Positions 26,428 to 35,123 of a stretch of DNA of 64,000 nt are shown piece after piece. The stretch's first letter is position 1, and every line of letters starts with the position of its first letter. This stretch comes from Rickettsiella endosymbiont of Dermanyssus gallinae (lineage in GTDB: Bacteria > Pseudomonadota > Gammaproteobacteria > Diplorickettsiales > Diplorickettsiaceae), in assembly GCF_019285595.1 (NCBI RefSeq), contig NZ_CP079094.1:1433001-1497000 (forward strand), given 5' to 3'. The position numbers and the translations under genes were made by a program. Below the pieces are notes generated by a model. It saw only the letters and a list, made by a program, of their open reading frames with translations. It had not been told where the DNA came from and did not search any database.

Positions 26428-28609
26428 ATGGCTCAAAATGTGACTCAAAAACTGATTAGCGCACATAAGGTTGCGGGCGAAATGATCCCCGGTAATGAAA
26501 TTGGCCTTAAGATCGATCAAACCTTATGCCAAGATGCCACAGGAACGATGGTAATGCTGGAATGCGAAGCCATGCAGTTAGATCGCACTAAAGCCGAAGT
26601 CTCGGTACAGTATGTTGACCATAACTTATTACAAACTGACTTTAAAAATGCCGACGACCATTTATTTTTACTGAGTGCGTGTAAAAAATTTGGTTTACAT
26701 TACAGCGGTCCCGGTAATGGCGTTAGTCACCCCGTACATATGGAGCGTTTTGGTAAACTAGGGAAAACGTTACTTGGTTCAGATAGCCATACCTGTGCCG
26801 CCGGCTCTATGGGCATGTTAGCGATCGGTGCGGGTGGACTTGAAGTAGCCATGGCTATTGCCGGGCAGCCCTTTCATGTCAAGATGCCTAAAATTTGGGG
26901 CGTAAAATTAACCGGAGAATTACCTGCTTGGGTTAGCGCTAAAGATATTATCTTGGAGTTTTTGCGACGACATGATGTAGACGGTGGGGTAGGGAAAATT
27001 ATTGAGTATTATGGTCCAGGGATACAATACTTATCCGCCATGGATAGACACGTTATCGCTAATATGGGCGCTGAATTAGGCGCCACTACTTCTGTATTTC
27101 CATCCGATGAAATAACACGTGAGTTTCTTCAAGCACAACAACGTGGGGATGATTGGCAAGAAATCATCGCCGATTCGAACGCAAGCTATGATGAGCATGA
27201 GGAAATTAACTTATCTGAATTAGTACCGATGATTGCATTGCCATCTAGCCCAGGAAAAGTAGTGCCTGTTAAGGATCAAGTGAGTCGCTATGCTCCCGAA
27301 GAATTTCGGCCATCGTGTCCCCGAAATTCGTTCGCATGACGCGACTGAAATTAGGCCGCGATACGTCCTGCGTCCGGCACGCACTCACTCCTTCGGAGTT
27401 CATGCCCGTGCCTCCCACAAATGACTTTACGGCGTGATGCGTTTCCTGCTTCGCCCGTCAACGCACGCCTATCGCGGGCTCTTCGACTTCGCATTGCTTT
27501 CACAATGCTTTCCTGTCTCATCGGTTGCAGGACGACCTATTTACCAAGCGATGATTGATTCATCTGCTAATCCTGGCTTACGGGATTTTGCGATTGCTGC
27601 GGAAATTATTGCAGGAAAACAAATATTCCCTGGTGTTTCTTTGGATATTAATCCGGCTTCCCGACAAATTTTAGAGAACATGGTGAAATTAGGCATCTTA
27701 GAAAAACTCATTCATGCGGGTGGTCGTATTCATCAAGTCGGTTGTAATGGTTGTATTGGTATGGGCCAAGCACCCGCCACAGGAAAAATTAGTTTACGCA
27801 CAGTGCCAAGAAATTTTCCGGGTCGACCAGGCACAAAAGACGATCAAGTCTATCTTTGCAGCCCCGAAACAGCCGCTGCTTCGGCTCTCACAGGTGTCAT
27901 CACGGATCCAAGCACTTTAGGGAGAAAGGCAATTATACGTTTTAAAGAACCTGGACAAATTATTATTAATACAGGCATGTTACTTACACCCCAGGACATT
28001 AATGCTTCCACGAAATTAGTTAAAGGTCCCAATATTCAACCGTTACCCGAAGTTAGTGCTTTATCACAAACGATTGAAGGCCCAGTTTTAATTAAGCTAG
28101 GTGATGATATCTCTACCGATACTATTTTACCGGCTGGCGCTAAAATATTACCTTTCCGTAGCAATATTCCAGGTATTAGCCAATTTGTATTTGATCAAAT
28201 TGATCCTGACTATCCCAAACGTGCATTGAAATATCAAAAAACGGGATCAATTATTGTAGGTGGTGATAATTATGGTCAGGGTTCAAGTCGAGAACATGCG
28301 GCAATTGCGCCACGTTTTTTAGGTGTGCAGACTGTGATTACAAAAAGTTTTGCACGAATTCATCGACAAAACCTCATCAACTTTGGAATTTTACCACTTG
28401 TTTTTGAAAATCCCGCCGATTATGACGATATCGATCAAAATGATATTTTAGAATTAGCTAACGTTCAGCAAACTATTCAAAAAACACAATCCATTAAAGT
28501 GAATAATAAAACCAAGGATAAAACCTACACACTGCACCACAGCTTAAGTCCCCGCGAGCTAGAAGTATTACTCGTTGGAGGCCTTATTAATTGGGTAAAG
28601 CAAAAATAA
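26428..28609 (+). CDS. acn: aconitate hydratase interrupted by a 247-bp element
   Basis: A full aconitase of the 640-650 residue type, interconverting citrate and isocitrate in the TCA cycle, split by the insert at 27277-27523. The upstream part (283 codons) has DSHTCAAGSMGML and ends in VVPVKD. The downstream part (361 codons) starts VAGRPIYQ and has SSANPG in place of SCTNSS, the motif that carries the first cluster cysteine in classical aconitases, then GCNGCIGMGQ with two cluster cysteines and the swivel domain (GDDISTDTI, GQGSSREHAA). Removing 247 bp gives the contiguous VVPVKDVAG expected for the family. As DNA the frame stops inside the insert at about 27338. A restart at 27434 inside the insert would be in frame with the rest. 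Confidence 0.85.
27277..27523 (+). mobile_element. 247-bp structured insertion element, copy 1 (in acn)
   Basis: Identical to 57642-57888. The shared block is 248 bp including the preceding T (27276). About 56 % G+C by hand count. It is inserted between two codons with no target-site duplication. Perfect stems on paper are AGTCGC 27283/GCGACT 27341, GAATTTCGG 27301/CCGAAATTC 27321, CCGCGATA 27356/TATCGCGG 27470 (enclosing two hairpins: GGCACG 27376/CGTGCC 27407 and GGCGT..GCGTT 27431/AACGCACGCC 27460), and GCATTG 27491/CAATGC 27503. A frame with ATG at 27434 and 27437 runs through the element end into the host gene. No transposase or homing enzyme is encoded. Confidence 0.85.
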
Positions 28610-28616
28610 ATACTAT

Positions 28617-29609
28617 TTATTGATTAAAAAACGTATCGAAAAGAAATTGTGGTTTTTTCTCTTCGTATAAAACACGATAAACGGATTCACAAATTGGCAG
28701 CTTAACTTTATATTTTCCCAGTAAATAAAAGACATTTTTAGCGGTAACTGTTCCTTCAGTGGTACCAATCTCTTTTTGTACTTGTTGCAACCTTTTGCCT
28801 TGCCCTAAGGCTAAACCTAAGCGACGATTGCGCGATTGATTATCCGTGCATGTTAATATTAAATCGCCTAAGCCAGACAACCCTAAAAAGGTTTCTTGTT
28901 CTGCGCCTAATTTAATACCTAATGCAATCATTTCTGATAACCCTTGTGTCATCAAAGCCGCTTTTGCATTTGCACCAAAACCCAAACCTTCTGTCATCCC
29001 TACCGCAATCGCCAATATATTTTTTACTGCCCCGCCTAACTCAACACCTGCCACGTCTTTTGTTAACTCTACATGAAATTTGTCGCTTCTAAATCGCTGC
29101 TGTAGATCATTAGCAAACGCCTGTTGCTTCGAGGCAATGGTTACGGCAGTTGGTAACCCCATCGCCACTTCTTTAGCAAAACTAGGACCTGAGAGAACCG
29201 CCATATCCATGTCACCCAGTATTTCACTGGCCACTTCATGCAACAATTGATGTTTATCTTCATCCAAACCTTTTGTTGCCCATAGCAAACGCTGCGTTGA
29301 TTTTAACAACGGTTTGATAGCCAGTAAGGTCGCTCGAAAGGCTGTACTGGGAACAACGATTAAAATATCCCTTACATCCGCAAGAACCGTTTCGTAATCG
29401 TGGGAAAAAACAATCGATGGCGGGAGTTTCTGCTCAGGCAAATAGCGTGTGTTATAACGCGTTGTGTTTATTTGCTCGACCTGTTCTTTTTCATACGCCC
29501 ATAACTTAACGGCTTGACCATTACGTGCCAAATGAAGAGCTAATGCGGTTCCCCACGCACCTGCGCCTAATACGGCGATAGGAGAAAAAGAATTGACTGA
29601 ATCTGACAT
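28617..29609 (-). CDS. gpsA: glycerol-3-phosphate dehydrogenase [NAD(P)+]
   Basis: Makes sn-glycerol 3-phosphate from dihydroxyacetone phosphate for phospholipid synthesis. The 330-residue protein has the N-terminal dinucleotide motif AVLGAGAWGTALA, LWATKGLDED, VLSGPSFAKEVA, and the catalytic lysine region ELGGAVKNILAIAVG near residue 190, followed by GLSGLGDLILTCT. Length is normal. It is convergent with the aconitase gene, with seven bases between the stops. Confidence 0.95.
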   Translation of the reverse strand: MSDSVNSFSPIAVLGAGAWGTALALHLARNGQAVKLWAYEKEQVEQINTTRYNTRYLPEQKLPPSIVFSHDYETVLADVRDILIVVPSTAFRATLLAIKPLLKSTQRLLWATKGLDEDKHQLLHEVASEILGDMDMAVLSGPSFAKEVAMGLPTAVTIASKQQAFANDLQQRFRSDKFHVELTKDVAGVELGGAVKNILAIAVGMTEGLGFGANAKAALMTQGLSEMIALGIKLGAEQETFLGLSGLGDLILTCTDNQSRNRRLGLALGQGKRLQQVQKEIGTTEGTVTAKNVFYLLGKYKVKLPICESVYRVLYEEKKPQFLFDTFFNQ

Positions 29610-29728
29610 CTATGGGTTCCTGATTATTTATAGCAATAAAATGACTAAATGACTAAATGAACATCATACGATGAAATCATCAGGATAAAAAGATTGATGA
29701 CACGGCCAGTGAAGTTTGAGTATTAGAG

Positions 29729-29756
29729 CGCGTGAGTCTATACGCGTGAGTCTATA
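29729..29756. repeat. 14-bp direct tandem duplication at the pilD 3' end
   Basis: CGCGTGAGTCTATA occurs twice in a row (29729-29742 and 29743-29756). The right copy contains the pilD stop codon. A second small tandem repeat (ATGACTAA twice) is near 29643. Both look like simple slippage. Confidence 0.7.
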
Positions 29757-30552
29757 AAAGTAAGCTAAACCATCCTGCAATGGCTAAAAATGGTCCAAAA
29801 GGTATCGCTTTTTGAAAGTTATTGTTTTTTTGCTTCATTAATAAAACAAAACCGATGAGCGACCCTAAAAGAGAGGCAATTAACAAAATCTTAATCAGCG
29901 CATGAATCCCCAACCAAGCACCCAGTAATGCGAAACACTTAAAATCACCCTGCCCCATCCCTTCTCTTTTAGTGAGGTATTGATAACTCTTTGCCACTAT
30001 CCACAAACTGAGATAAGCAACACTGGCACCTAAAATAGCCGCTGCTGGCGCAACAAACACATGAAATGCATTTAAACTAAGACCCAACCACAATAAAGGC
30101 AATACTAAAATATCAGGCAATAGCCCGTGCTCAAAATCGATTCCACTCAGTGCAATAAGCCCCCATGTCAAAATGAGTGCCCCGAACATTTGTATACTCC
30201 AATTAAATCGATACGCCACCACGACAGAACATATTAAAGTCAGCATTTCAATCAGGGGATAACGAAGATGGATTTTTCTCCTACAATAAGCGCATTTCCC
30301 TTTTAAAAATAGATAGGCACATAAGGGTAACCTATAAAAAAAATTTAATGGCCGTTTACATTCTGGGCAGTGTGATGAAGGTAATATAAAATTAAAAGGT
30401 GTGGCTAATTTATTTCTATCCATAACGAAGACTGACTCCTCCCTTTGCCATTGAAGATGTAACATTAAAGGCAATCGGTATACTAACACAGTAAGAAAAC
30501 CACCAATTAATAAGTTAAAAAATCCAATACTGATCCACATAATCCAATCCAT
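29752..30552 (-). CDS. pilD: type 4 prepilin peptidase PilD
   Basis: A 266-residue inner membrane aspartic peptidase that cuts and N-methylates prepilins and type II pseudopilins. It has the cytoplasmic zinc-type cysteine motif CPECKRPL...CAYCRRK in residues about 55-90 and the two catalytic aspartates in SGIDFEHGLLPD and GMGQGDFK. About seven hydrophobic segments follow. The gene is directly after pilC (no gap) and shares an operon with pilB. PilD also serves type II secretion where present, so it may stay useful even with pilB broken. Confidence 0.93.
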   Translation of the reverse strand: MDWIMWISIGFFNLLIGGFLTVLVYRLPLMLHLQWQREESVFVMDRNKLATPFNFILPSSHCPECKRPLNFFYRLPLCAYLFLKGKCAYCRRKIHLRYPLIEMLTLICSVVVAYRFNWSIQMFGALILTWGLIALSGIDFEHGLLPDILVLPLLWLGLSLNAFHVFVAPAAAILGASVAYLSLWIVAKSYQYLTKREGMGQGDFKCFALLGAWLGIHALIKILLIASLLGSLIGFVLLMKQKNNNFQKAIPFGPFLAIAGWFSLLL

Positions 30553-31755
30553 TTAAATAACACTCCCCAGTTTAAAAATTGGCAAATACATGGCTATCAT
30601 TAAGCCGCCTATCATGACGCCTAAAATAATAATTAATAAAGGTTCCGCAAGTTTAGACAAATTATTCACAAAATAGTCAATTTTTTCCTCATAAATATCC
30701 GCAACGTTATTCAACATCTCAGCTAAACTCGCTGAAACTTCGCCTAATTTAATGAGTTGTAATACGTCGGGCGCTAGGATCTTTTGCAGAAATAATGCTT
30801 GATAAAAGCTTTCACCATTCTGTATCAATTCGCAGCTTGATAAAATAGCGTTTTTATACACATAATTTTTTGTCATGCCCGCAATAGCCTGTAACGCATC
30901 AAGTAAAGGCAATCCAGAAAGTAATGCCGTTGCTAAGGCTCTACTTAAACGAGCCGTTATTACTTCTGATAAAACAGTTTTAAGCAAGGGTATTTTTATT
31001 AAAAACTGATCCTGATTAATTGCAACGATAGGATAATTTTTCTTTAAAAAAATAAATAATACCGTCACTATTAAAAAAAATAATGCTGCAAAAACAGCAA
31101 TTGATCCTACAAACTGGGATAAATAAATCACTATTCTCGTTAGAAAAGGTAATTGTGCGCCTACTTCGGAAAAAATTTGTTCAAACTGTGGCACAACACC
31201 CATTAACAAAGCTAAAAAAACAAAACTAGCAACGCCTATAACAATGCAAGGATAAATAAGCGCATTGATTAACGCTGCCTTTAGCTTTAAATTTTTTTGC
31301 ATATGCTCAGCAATACGCGATAACATGAGATCTAAATTAGATGTCCTTTCTCTCAATGCAATCAAGCGACAATGGAATTCACTAAAATAAGGGTGATTTT
31401 TTTGTAAGGCTTCTGTCAGGGAATAACCATTTTTTATACAGAAATTTAACTGATTAACAAATTCCTTAAGCAGTAGATTATTGATATTACCTTCTAATAT
31501 CTCAAGTATTTGCACTAAGGGAAGACCTGCTTGGAGCAATCGCGCTATTTGGCGCGTAAAAATAAATAGCTCTTTTTCCTTAACACCTTTGCTGATAATG
31601 ACGTTATATTTGCATTTGCTATGCTTAAGAATAATGCCTTCCTGTCGTAATTTTACTCGCAATAATCGAATATCCGACAGTAAGGTTTTACCCTTACAAG
31701 CTTTCCCTGCTTGTGTTATCCCGTCCCATACATATATTTTCACGATATTAAACAT
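30553..31755 (-). CDS. pilC: type IV pilus inner membrane platform protein PilC
   Basis: A 400-residue GspF/PilC protein. Two copies of the GspF fold are visible, each a helical cytoplasmic part followed by a hydrophobic segment: FTRQIARLLQAGLPLVQIL in the first, and RLSRALATALLSGLPLLDAL in the second, with membrane segments around residues 170 and 220 and at the end (IILGVMIGGLMIAMYLPIF). PilC links the assembly ATPase PilB to the growing pilus. The stop abuts pilD, and its start is 15 bases after pilB. No pilin gene lies in the window. Confidence 0.93.
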   Translation of the reverse strand: MFNIVKIYVWDGITQAGKACKGKTLLSDIRLLRVKLRQEGIILKHSKCKYNVIISKGVKEKELFIFTRQIARLLQAGLPLVQILEILEGNINNLLLKEFVNQLNFCIKNGYSLTEALQKNHPYFSEFHCRLIALRERTSNLDLMLSRIAEHMQKNLKLKAALINALIYPCIVIGVASFVFLALLMGVVPQFEQIFSEVGAQLPFLTRIVIYLSQFVGSIAVFAALFFLIVTVLFIFLKKNYPIVAINQDQFLIKIPLLKTVLSEVITARLSRALATALLSGLPLLDALQAIAGMTKNYVYKNAILSSCELIQNGESFYQALFLQKILAPDVLQLIKLGEVSASLAEMLNNVADIYEEKIDYFVNNLSKLAEPLLIIILGVMIGGLMIAMYLPIFKLGSVI

Positions 31756-31769
31756 AAAAAACTTTTAAT

Positions 31770-33448
31770 CTAATCTTTAATAATCCGTTTCATTTCTAGT
31801 AAACTGATTTCGCCTTGTTTAACTTTTTCAAGTGCTGAATCATAGAGGGTTTGCATCCCTGTAGTCTGCGCATACCGTGCAATTTCCTGAGCGTTACAAC
31901 CTTTTAAAATTAAACTTTTTATTTCATCCGTGATCAATAACATTTCGAAAATACCTGTACGTCCGCGATAACCCTCCGTACATTCTGCACATCCTTGTGC
32001 GGAAAAAAGTAGATTCGATTTTATTTCTTCATGACTTAAACCCAATGCTAATAAAACATTTTCGGGTAATTCATCTTTTATTTTACAGTGCACACATAAA
32101 CGTCTTCTAGACGTTGCGCAATAATCAAATTGAGAGAGGAAGCCACGTTATAAGCAGGAATGCCCATATTAAGTAAACGTACTAAACTTTCTGCCGCGCT
32201 ATTGGTATGTAAACTTGATAAAACTAAATGGCCCGTTTGTGCGGCTTTAATCCCAATTTCTGCTGTTTCTTGATCGCGCATTTCGCCTACCATCATGATA
32301 TCGGGGTCTTGGCGTAAAAATGCTCTTAATACTTTTGCAAAATCTAAGCCTATTTTTGGGTTGATATTGACTTGATTAATCCCGGGCAAAACTATTTCTA
32401 TAGGATTCTCTACAGAAGAAATATTGTGTTGTGAAGTATTTAAAAAATTTAAGGCGGTATACAGCGTAATGGTTTTTCCGCTACCCGTAGGACCTGTCAC
32501 TAACACCATGCCGTGTGGACATTGTAATGCTTGCAAAAAACAGTTTTTTTGCTCTATCGTCATCCCAAGTTTATCGACTTCCAGCAGCATTTTATTACTA
32601 TCTAAAATCCTTATGACTAACTTTTCTCCATACAGCGTTGGGCACGTACTAATACGACAATCAATATTTCGATGATTAATATCCGCTACTTGAAAACGCC
32701 CATCTTGAGGAATACGTCGCTCAGCAATGTCGAGCTGCGACATGATTTTAAACCGCGTAATAATGCGTTGTGTCAAAGCAACAGGAAATTTAGCCGCTAA
32801 ATACAATAAGCCATCTATTCTAAATCGAATCTGTAAATGATCGTGATAAGGCTCTACATGTACATCCGAGGCGCCGCGTTCAATGGCAGACTGCAATAAT
32901 TGGGAAACTGTCTGAATAATCGCTATTTCACTATCCGTGTTTTTATCTAGCGGCTTATTACTATCAGAAAACGTTAAAATCGCCTCCTGTTTCTCTAGAA
33001 TAAAAGTGCTCGATTTTTTTGTTACCTTCTCTCGTAACCGTTTTAACTTTTCTGGCTCTACTAATATTTTTTCAATGCTTAATCCAGTATGAAAGCTAAT
33101 ATCATCGATTGCTACTTGCTGTGTTGGATCCGCGATAGCCAAACCCAATTTTTCTTTCTCTTGCCATAAAGGTAATACTTGATATTTTTGTAGTAAGCTT
33201 TCTTCAATAACATCGCCAGGCAGTTGCAACGGATCAATGGTATCTAAATCAACGCTAGCTAAGCAAAATGCATGGGCTAATCCGGTTAACAACCGCGAAG
33301 AATCGATTGTTTTATCATTAATTAAACAACTAATAAATGATACCTGCTGATGCCTCGCTTCTTTCAAAACAAACGCAAGCTGCTCCTTAGTGGCGATTCC
33401 TTCTGTTATTAAATACTGAGAAAAATGATGACTGGCTTGATTTTCCAT
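31770..33448 (-). pseudogene. pilB: type IV pilus assembly ATPase PilB, frameshifted
   Basis: The first part (33448 down to about 32105) encodes the N-terminal domain and the ATPase core with TGPTGSGKTITLY (Walker A), the Asp and His boxes and LRQDPDIMMVGEMRD (Walker B), ending NLIIAQRL. The frame then runs out as EDVYVCTVK and stops at 32078. The remainder resumes in another frame as RLCVHCKIKDELPENV and keeps the second zinc cysteines CAECTEGYRGRTGIFE to the end at 31770. Losing one base near 32105 (a G-A run, CTAGAAGA) explains both frames. Without the C-terminal zinc part the hexameric motor is probably defective. ATG 33448 has AAAGGAAA upstream and is preferred to GTG 33469. Confidence 0.85.
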
Positions 33449-33534
33449 TTTTTTTATTTCCTTTACCACATCTAGTATAACGCAAATTTAATGGCAATGT
33501 ATTAACGCATAAATGAAGAGTAATTTTTTAATTG

Positions 33535-33563
33535 TTCGTATTTTCAAGTACGAGTAGTATTAG
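33535..33563 (+). promoter_or_regulatory. promoter before the PPTase gene
   Basis: TTCGTA (33535-33540), a 17-bp spacer, TATTAG (33558-33563). TCGTA and TACGA are an inverted repeat. It shares the layout of the other three repeated promoters. Confidence 0.5.
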
Positions 33564-33699
33564 GGTTTAATAGATTTTTTAGAAACACAGGTGCACTATA
33601 GAAACAGGATTAGATAAAGATGTTCATGTTTGGCATACTACGCTCGAACAGCACATCAAACACTATACGCTTTTCCAAACTTGGCTTTCTGCAGAGGAG

Positions 33700-34284
33700 A
33701 TGATACGAGCAGAAAGTTTAGCGTTGGCGCTTCGTCAACGTTTTATATTAAGCCGGGGCATTTTACGCAAGCTACTATCTGCCTATAGTGGGCAATCTCC
33801 CGAAAAAATAATTTTTTCATATACTCAATCTGGCAAACCTGTTTTTGTTAATCATTCACCTCGGCAAATAGAATTTAATCTATCTCATTCACAAAATAGA
33901 GTCGCTTTCGCTTTTGCATGGGATACGCCTATTGGTATTGATATCGAATATAAAACACCAAGAAAACATCTGGATAAAATCGCCTATCGATTTTTCACTG
34001 CGCAGGATTATGAACAACTAAAAAATTTACAGGGCGAAGAAAAATTAAATACTTTTTTCGACCTCTGGGTACGTAATGAAGCCTTCCTAAAGGCAGTGGG
34101 ACGGCGCTTAGGAACACATCCTTTGTCTAAATATAAGGCTAACAAAAAGCAAATAGATATAACTAAAGATAAGGAATCATGCACTATCCTTTCTTTAACG
34201 TTGCAGGCTGATTTTGCCGCCGCATTAGCTATAAAAGGCGAAAACAAACCCTTGCTAATAAGAACGTATGATTCAATGACATGA
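33700..34284 (+). CDS. Sfp-type 4'-phosphopantetheinyl transferase
   Basis: Transfers the phosphopantetheine arm of CoA to carrier proteins. The protein shows the Sfp family signs: RQRFILSRGILRKLL near the start, FNLSHSQNRVAFAF, IGIDIEYKTPRK with the metal Asp and Glu, and FFDLWVRNEAFLKAVG with the WxxKEA-like motif (here WVRNEAFLKA, so Asn replaces the usual Lys-Glu pairing). From ATG 33700 it has 194 residues, shorter than usual. The frame continues upstream to 33583 with DVHVWHTTL and LSAEE, which look like the missing N-terminus, but no ATG, GTG or TTG occurs there in frame. The start is therefore uncertain, and the gene may be degraded. Confidence 0.75.
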   Translation: MIRAESLALALRQRFILSRGILRKLLSAYSGQSPEKIIFSYTQSGKPVFVNHSPRQIEFNLSHSQNRVAFAFAWDTPIGIDIEYKTPRKHLDKIAYRFFTAQDYEQLKNLQGEEKLNTFFDLWVRNEAFLKAVGRRLGTHPLSKYKANKKQIDITKDKESCTILSLTLQADFAAALAIKGENKPLLIRTYDSMT

Positions 34285-34313
34285 ATGCGGCCTTCTCAAC
34301 CAACACACACCGT

Positions 34314-34985
34314 TTATTTATTAAATTCCATTAGCATAAAACGCACCACACCACAGATTGCGTCATCCGCTTGCATTTCCGTTAAAGGGTAGTGAAGATT
34401 CAATGCCTTTAAATAGCGTTGATTACCATCAACCACTAATTGCCTAAAAAGCAAAGTAGCCCCTGTGCCTTGTTTTAAGCGCGCCAGCACAAAAGCGCCA
34501 CCATGCGGAACACAATTGGTATCTAAAACGATAATACAGTTCTTTGGGAAACTGGGACCTTGTGCCGTTTCCATACAATCGTTTTCTACTCGAATAGCAA
34601 ACGCATCCGAACTCAAAGGAATATTAGTGCTGATATAATTTGAGTAAACTTTGAGAGGTAGTTTAGATAATTGTACAAATCGATCCTTTGCTTCCTGTGC
34701 ACTTAATAGAGGGACTTGATAGCTAGGCTGATTATTCTTAGAACCGCTATATAGGCCCTCTTCCTCTTCTACGCTATGTTCATGATCTAACCAACCGTGG
34801 GGTTTATTAAATACACTTTCAATATGGCTCGCCAATCTATCTCCAATATTTTTAATCGGGCTATTCCCAATTAAATGACTTATTTGGCTTTGCGAACGAT
34901 CCAAACGTTCCGATAAATCCGTAATTCCACCTACCGAACGTGCCAATCTCCGTAAATTCTTCCGTCTAATATCTTTTACATTCAT
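34314..34985 (-). CDS. phage-type repressor with HTH and S24 peptidase domains
   Basis: A 223-residue regulator of the CI/LexA type from ATG 34985. Residues 1-65 form a helix-turn-helix domain (DLSERLDRSQSQISHLIG), and the C-terminal part is an S24 dimerisation domain. In it DAFAIRVENDCMETAQG takes the place of the usual RVEGDSM, so the catalytic serine is not in the normal place (Asn-Asp-Cys-Met) and RecA-stimulated self-cleavage may be lost. Conserved IIVLDTNCVPHGG and GVVRFMLMEF follow. A longer TTG start at 35024 is possible. A 24-bp palindrome lies 90 bases upstream and is the likely operator. No other phage gene is nearby. Confidence 0.8.
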   Translation of the reverse strand: MNVKDIRRKNLRRLARSVGGITDLSERLDRSQSQISHLIGNSPIKNIGDRLASHIESVFNKPHGWLDHEHSVEEEEGLYSGSKNNQPSYQVPLLSAQEAKDRFVQLSKLPLKVYSNYISTNIPLSSDAFAIRVENDCMETAQGPSFPKNCIIVLDTNCVPHGGAFVLARLKQGTGATLLFRQLVVDGNQRYLKALNLHYPLTEMQADDAICGVVRFMLMEFNK

Positions 34986-35074
34986 GCCATAGCTTTTATT
35001 AAAGTTATTGTTATGACCCGCCAAGTAAACTTATACCCTGCGTGACCTCCTATAAATGTCAAGAAAAGTAATAT

Positions 35075-35098
35075 AAAAGGTAATATATATTACCTTTT
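35075..35098. promoter_or_regulatory. 24-bp perfect palindrome, likely repressor operator
   Basis: AAAAGGTAATAT followed by its exact reverse complement ATATTACCTTTT. A partial extra half-site (AAAAGTAATAT) is at 35064. A sigma-70-like TTGACA lies at about 35057-35062 on the minus strand, between this operator and the repressor gene, so autoregulation is likely. Confidence 0.65.
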
Positions 35099-35123
35099 TA
35101 GATAAGAAAAAAAAATGAATTTA

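Noticed and set aside
27277-27523. Classical group I or group II intron
   Set aside because: No recognisable group I core (P4-P7) or group II domain V, and the bases before the two sites share only a T, so no common guide pairing is apparent. A novel or reduced type is left open.
32078-32093. Programmed ribosomal frameshift in pilB
   Set aside because: No slippery heptamer or downstream pseudoknot is apparent at the junction; a plain one-base deletion fits better.
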